This document shows positions 60,682 through 64,000 of a stretch of 64,000 bases of DNA, in pieces. The position numbers were made by a program, and so were the translations under genes. The stretch comes from Bradyrhizobium roseum (lineage in GTDB: Bacteria > Pseudomonadota > Alphaproteobacteria > Rhizobiales > Xanthobacteraceae). A model generated the notes under the pieces. The model had not been told where the DNA came from, made no database searches, and saw only the letters and a list, made by a program, of their open reading frames with translations. Numbering within the stretch: position 1 is the stretch's first letter; every line of letters begins with the position of its first letter. The stretch is taken from the NCBI RefSeq assembly GCF_030413175.1, contig NZ_CP129212.1, positions 5,432,450 to 5,496,449 of the forward strand. Direction: 5' to 3'.

Positions 60682-62184
60682 TCATTGTATTTCCGGAGGG
60701 GGAGAGCGGTCGAGTACTTCGACCTTCGGCCCTTCCAGCACGTCGAGCGCGTAGTTTTCGATGAGCAGCGGGCCACGCTTGCGCTGCACCTCGCCCACTC
60801 GTTTGATGCGATTAAACCTGTCCTTGAGATAAAGCGCATCGGCGAGCAAAGCCGGATACACGTACAACAGCTTGCCCGCGAGTTGGGCCGCATCGGGTTC
60901 GGGCATGTTGACCCAGCGGATGCGCTGGCTGTGCTGCGCGAAGCAGGTGCCTTTCGGCAGATAGAAGGCGAGCCAGGCCGTGGTGCCGTAGTCCGGCGCC
61001 AGCACGCACGTCGCGCCGGCACGCGCCCGCGCCGCCTCGATGGCATCGGCCGTTTCGCGCCAGCCGACGCCGACGCTGCGCACCGTGGCGTCGCGACGAT
61101 AGCCTGACAGCACGCCGGTGTTGGCCTGCACGACCAGCAACGCGAACATCACGACACCCCCGGGCAGCGCCCAGCGCCGGGAAAAGTCGACCAGACGCTG
61201 CCAGCGTGGCGGCCATTCGACCAGATGCGCGGCGACGGCGGCGGCGACGGCAAACGCCGGATAGATCGGCGCGAACCAATTGGCCTCGACACGGGCATGC
61301 AGCGAGTGCCAAACGAAATAGGCGACGATGACCCAGAACATCGTGTTGACAAGCACGCGCGCCGGCATTGCGCCGGCACGCCGCGCATACAGTGCGTAGA
61401 TCCCCATCACGCCCAGGATCCATACCAGCGGCGTCGCAAAGGCAATCTGCGTTGGAATCAGTTCGGCGATGTAGGCCGGACGGAAATCCTGGATCGTCGC
61501 CCGCCCCATCTGCTTGATGAACGAGACCCAGCCATGCTCGGCATTCCAGAGAATAACGGGGGCGAACAGCAGCAGCGCGACAAGGCCGCCAAGATACAGC
61601 CAGGGCGAACCCAGCCAGCGTCGCAAACCGGGAACGGCGACCAGCCAGATCAGGATCGCTGGTCCGAAGAACAGCGCGGTGTATTTCGACAGCAGCGCGC
61701 AACCGGCGGCGGCGCCGACCGCAAGCCACCAGGCGCCGTTGCCGGTCTGCAGCACCTTGGCGAGCGCGAACAGCAGGAAGCTGGACGCCACCAGCAGCGG
61801 CGCGTCCGGTGTCACGATCATGGTGCCGACCGCGGCCATCAACGTGATGTTGAGCAGGATCGCCGACGAGGCGGCGACGCGCCGGCTGCCGAACAGGATG
61901 GCCGCGGCCTGATAGATCGCCCAGCTCATCGGCAGCGCCAGCAGGATCGACACCAGCCGCACGCCGAACTCGCTGTCGCCTGCGATCAGCGTACCGAGCC
62001 GGATCACCACCGCGACCATCGGCGGATGATCGTAGTAGCCGCCGGCCAGATGCTTCGACCACGTCCAGTAATAGGCTTCGTCGAAGGTGATCGGCGTAAA
62101 AGCCGCTGCCACCAGCCGCAGCGCGACCAGTGCGAGTATCGTTAGGGCAGTGGTGTGGACGAGCCGCGCCTCGTTTGGGTTCAT
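60682..62184 (-). CDS. ArnT/PMT-like GT-C glycosyltransferase
   Basis: 500 residues, about eleven membrane segments. FTPITFDEAYYWTWSKHL near the start has the Asp-Glu of the GT-C catalytic loop; GGYYDHPPMVAVVIRL follows, typical of the PMT_2/ArnT-like family, then a C-terminal soluble domain with APDYGTTAWLAFYL. It would transfer a sugar from a polyprenyl-phosphate donor in the periplasm. ATG 62184 has GGGAA just upstream and a first membrane segment starting near residue 10; the longer frame adds 105 residues of unsupported sequence. Confidence 0.8.
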   Translation of the reverse strand: MNPNEARLVHTTALTILALVALRLVAAAFTPITFDEAYYWTWSKHLAGGYYDHPPMVAVVIRLGTLIAGDSEFGVRLVSILLALPMSWAIYQAAAILFGSRRVAASSAILLNITLMAAVGTMIVTPDAPLLVASSFLLFALAKVLQTGNGAWWLAVGAAAGCALLSKYTALFFGPAILIWLVAVPGLRRWLGSPWLYLGGLVALLLFAPVILWNAEHGWVSFIKQMGRATIQDFRPAYIAELIPTQIAFATPLVWILGVMGIYALYARRAGAMPARVLVNTMFWVIVAYFVWHSLHARVEANWFAPIYPAFAVAAAVAAHLVEWPPRWQRLVDFSRRWALPGGVVMFALLVVQANTGVLSGYRRDATVRSVGVGWRETADAIEAARARAGATCVLAPDYGTTAWLAFYLPKGTCFAQHSQRIRWVNMPEPDAAQLAGKLLYVYPALLADALYLKDRFNRIKRVGEVQRKRGPLLIENYALDVLEGPKVEVLDRSPPPEIQ

Positions 62185-62552
62185 TTCCCGGTCATCGCTT
62201 GCGCCAGACGCGCAGCCCAGATATCGCGTAGTTCCAGACCTCGCCGCCATAAACTCCGGCCGCTCGCAGTCATGAAACATTGTTGCGTTCGTTGAACGGC
62301 GGGCCGGATTTCGGAGCTTGGCCGAAAGGTCACACTCATAAGAGCCAGCGTATATCGGCGGCCCGCTGGAAAGCCAAGGTGCCTTCAAGGACAGTAATGG
62401 GTCGGACGAAATGAGGTTGCGCGCCCATTCTAAATGTGAATCGCTCCCCCAACCCGCTTTGAACCACTTGAATTGCCAGCGATCCCGCCCCCTCCGCATG
62501 GCCCGCCCGCGGCCACCGCTGCAAGCCGGGTCATGCGGTGACAGCGCGCGGA

Positions 62553-62606
62553 TGCCGTCTCCAAAAGCGTTTTGAGCTGCGCGGGGCCGCGTGTTAACGA
62601 AGCTGG
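62553..62606 (+). repeat. 54-base element, copy B, upstream of flavin reductase
   Basis: About 44 of 54 positions match the element at 42621-42674, with the common core AAAGCGTTTTGAG and CGCGTGTTAACGA. It ends about 52 bases before the ATG of the flavin reductase gene. See the paired entry. Confidence 0.6.
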
Positions 62607-62657
62607 ACCTCTCCCGCCGGTGCGGAAGAGGAGCTGCTGAAACAGGTGCTCGTCCCG

Positions 62658-63278
62658 ATGCAATACGCCCCCAGCGACCTCAACCCACGCGAGCGCTACA
62701 AGGTGCTCACCTCCTTCGTGCTGCCGCGGCCGATCGCGTGGGTGACGACGATCGGCCCGACCGGCGTGGTCAACGCCGCGCCGTTCAGTTTTTTCAACGT
62801 GTTCTGCGAGGACCCGCCGCTGTGCATGTTCGCGGCGAACCTGCGCCCCGACGGCCGCGTCAAGGACACCGTAATCAACATCCGCCGGACCGGCGAGTTC
62901 GTGGTCAACATGACCGACGAGCCGCTGGCGCAGGCGATGCACGAGAGCAGCGGCGATTTTCCGCCTGACATCGGCGAGCCGGATTATCTGAAGCTGAAGG
63001 TCGCACCATCGACGAAGATCGGCGCACCGCGGCTGGCGGATGCGCCATTCTCGATGGAGTGCAAGACCTGGAAGGAAATCGACGTCAACGGCGACCGGCT
63101 GCTGGTGATGGGCGAAGGCATCCACTTCCACATCCGCGACGATCTGTGGGACCACGCCACGATGCGCGTGCACATGGACCGCTATCACCCGATCGGCCGC
63201 ATGTTCGCAGATCGCTATTGCCGCACCGATGACCGCGTGGTGTTTCCGCCGGCCGAAGGAGTGAAGACAACCGCCTGA
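62658..63278 (+). CDS. Flavin reductase-like domain protein
   Basis: 206 residues from ATG 62658 (an in-frame GTG at 62646 is possible). The flavin-reductase-like fold is seen in RYKVLTSFVLPRPIAWVTT, TGVVNAAPFSFFNVFCEDPP and RRTGEFVVNM, and it ends with FHIRDDLWDHATMRVHMDRYHPIGRM. It binds FMN and probably supplies reduced flavin or acts as an oxidoreductase. Family genes usually stand apart from sugar loci, so this marks the end of the polysaccharide region. It starts 28 bases before the GNAT-GFA gene. Confidence 0.85.
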   Translation: MQYAPSDLNPRERYKVLTSFVLPRPIAWVTTIGPTGVVNAAPFSFFNVFCEDPPLCMFAANLRPDGRVKDTVINIRRTGEFVVNMTDEPLAQAMHESSGDFPPDIGEPDYLKLKVAPSTKIGAPRLADAPFSMECKTWKEIDVNGDRLLVMGEGIHFHIRDDLWDHATMRVHMDRYHPIGRMFADRYCRTDDRVVFPPAEGVKTTA

Positions 63279-63305
63279 ACCGACGCCGGCAGGAAGGAGA
63301 AGCAG

Positions 63306-64000
63306 ATGGCCGAAAACTTCCGCGACAACGACGCCCGCGAACGATTTGAACTCGACGTCGAAGGCCACACTGCCTTCGTCACCTACCGGAAATCGCCTGA
63401 TACGGTCACGCTGATCCATACCGAGGTGCCGCCGGAGCTGGGCGGCAAGGGCGTCGGCTCAAAACTGGCGCGCGCAACACTCAATGCGGTCCGGGCGCAA
63501 GGGCGCAAGCTGACGGTCGAGTGCGATTTCATTCGCAGCTTTATAGGCAAGCACACCGAGTACAACGATCTGCTGGCACCTGGCCAATTGGAGGCGAAGA
63601 GCGCGGCGGCCTACAAGGCGGGCTGCTTCTGCGGCGCGGTCGAAGTGGAAGCGTCGGGTGCGCCAGTGTTCGCCGGTTACTGCCATTGCAGGGATTGCCA
63701 GGCCTGGTCGGCGGCGCCGGTCAATGCCTTCAGCCTGTGGAAGTCAGGCGACGTGCGCGTCACCAAGGGCGCGTCCGACATCGGCACCTACAACAAGACC
63801 GAAAACTCCTACCGGAAATTCTGCAAGGTCTGCGGCGGCCATGTCATGACCGAGCATCCGCGCATGCGGCTGATCGACGTCTACGCCAACCTGCTGCGGG
63901 GATACACGCACCAGCCCACCCTGCATGTGAACTACGCCAGCAAGACGCTGTCCGTCAGGGACGGCCTGCCGAAATACGCCGACTTTCCTGCCGATCTCGG
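63306..64000 (+). CDS. GNAT (YjdJ-type) plus GFA-domain fusion, partial
   Basis: The frame opens at ATG 63306 and has no stop before the window ends (231 codons). Residues 1-95 form a small N-acetyltransferase of the YjdJ type (RERFELDVEG, LIHTEVPPELGGKGVGSKL). From about residue 105 a GFA (glutathione-dependent formaldehyde-activating) zinc domain begins: AGCFCGAVE, GYCHCRDCQAWS and FCKVCGGHV carry the Cys ligands. Both halves are in one frame with no stop between. It follows the flavin reductase gene closely and may be cotranscribed. Confidence 0.85.
   Translation, partial: MAENFRDNDARERFELDVEGHTAFVTYRKSPDTVTLIHTEVPPELGGKGVGSKLARATLNAVRAQGRKLTVECDFIRSFIGKHTEYNDLLAPGQLEAKSAAAYKAGCFCGAVEVEASGAPVFAGYCHCRDCQAWSAAPVNAFSLWKSGDVRVTKGASDIGTYNKTENSYRKFCKVCGGHVMTEHPRMRLIDVYANLLRGYTHQPTLHVNYASKTLSVRDGLPKYADFPADL

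Noticed and set aside
1..64000. CRISPR array, rRNA or prophage
   Set aside because: No evenly spaced short repeats, rRNA sequence or phage structural genes were seen in the window.

Overview
The window looks like a chromosomal surface-polysaccharide (O-antigen/capsule-type) biosynthesis island from an alphaproteobacterium, most probably a Bradyrhizobium/Rhodopseudomonas-type member of the Nitrobacteraceae. This rests on the GC-rich codon use, the IS66-type insertion sequence, a dispersed palindromic intergenic element of a kind I recognise from that group (43.6 kb), a serralysin-type RTX protein with Trp-rich C-terminal repeats, and decayed genes of types common there. No tRNA, rRNA or CRISPR array was seen.

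Layout. 1-1.7 kb: left-truncated IS66 element (tnpA-tnpB-tnpC, minus strand), abutting a frameshifted gene remnant. 2.2-7.3 kb: a visibly more A/T-rich stretch with a nucleotide-sugar epimerase/reductase, GmhB, an O-antigen ligase (WaaL/Wzy_C type) and two relatives of an unrecognised small protein, one of them broken. 7.4-13 kb: Gmd followed by a broken fcl, a GT4 glycosyltransferase, a GT39-like membrane glycosyltransferase and a class III aminotransferase. 13-24 kb: two divergent operons for a legionaminic-acid type nonulosonate (LegI, LegH, PtmE, PtmA, amidotransferase, HisH, HisF and a hexapeptide transferase on the minus strand; LegF, LegG and a PhyH-like oxygenase on the plus strand). 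24-35 kb: LegB, LegC, a capsule-type glycosyltransferase, Wzx and Wzy in one minus-strand run, preceded by WbpB/D/E-like genes for a 3-amino sugar acid. 35-47 kb: a second Wzy-like protein, RmlB, glycosyltransferases, a single-domain NDP-hexose 2,3-dehydratase with a sugar aminotransferase, RmlA carrying an in-frame amber codon, a second Wzx and a WecE-type aminotransferase. 47-57.5 kb: a methyltransferase, a WbqC-family protein and a tight plus-strand operon of acyl carrier protein, SDR, DltA-like adenylating enzyme, GT2, TylF-like methyltransferase, formyltransferase, a second methyltransferase, NeuD-like acyltransferase and a beta-propeller glycosidase-like protein. 57.5-64 kb: a large secreted metalloprotease-like RTX protein, an ArnT-like glycosyltransferase, a flavin reductase and a GNAT-GFA fusion that runs off the window.

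How it works together. The genes supply activated sugars (CMP-legionaminic acid via a GDP-linked route, dTDP-linked deoxyamino sugars, a UDP-linked 3-amino uronic acid), decorate them (acetamidino, N-formyl, methyl and possibly aminoacyl groups), link them with glycosyltransferases, flip and polymerise them (two Wzx, two Wzy) and attach them to lipid A-core (WaaL). The most novel-looking part is the carrier-protein/adenylation cassette at 49.96-53.4 kb, which I interpret as an aminoacyl-type sugar-decoration module. Functions are assigned from recognised protein motifs; no database search was possible.
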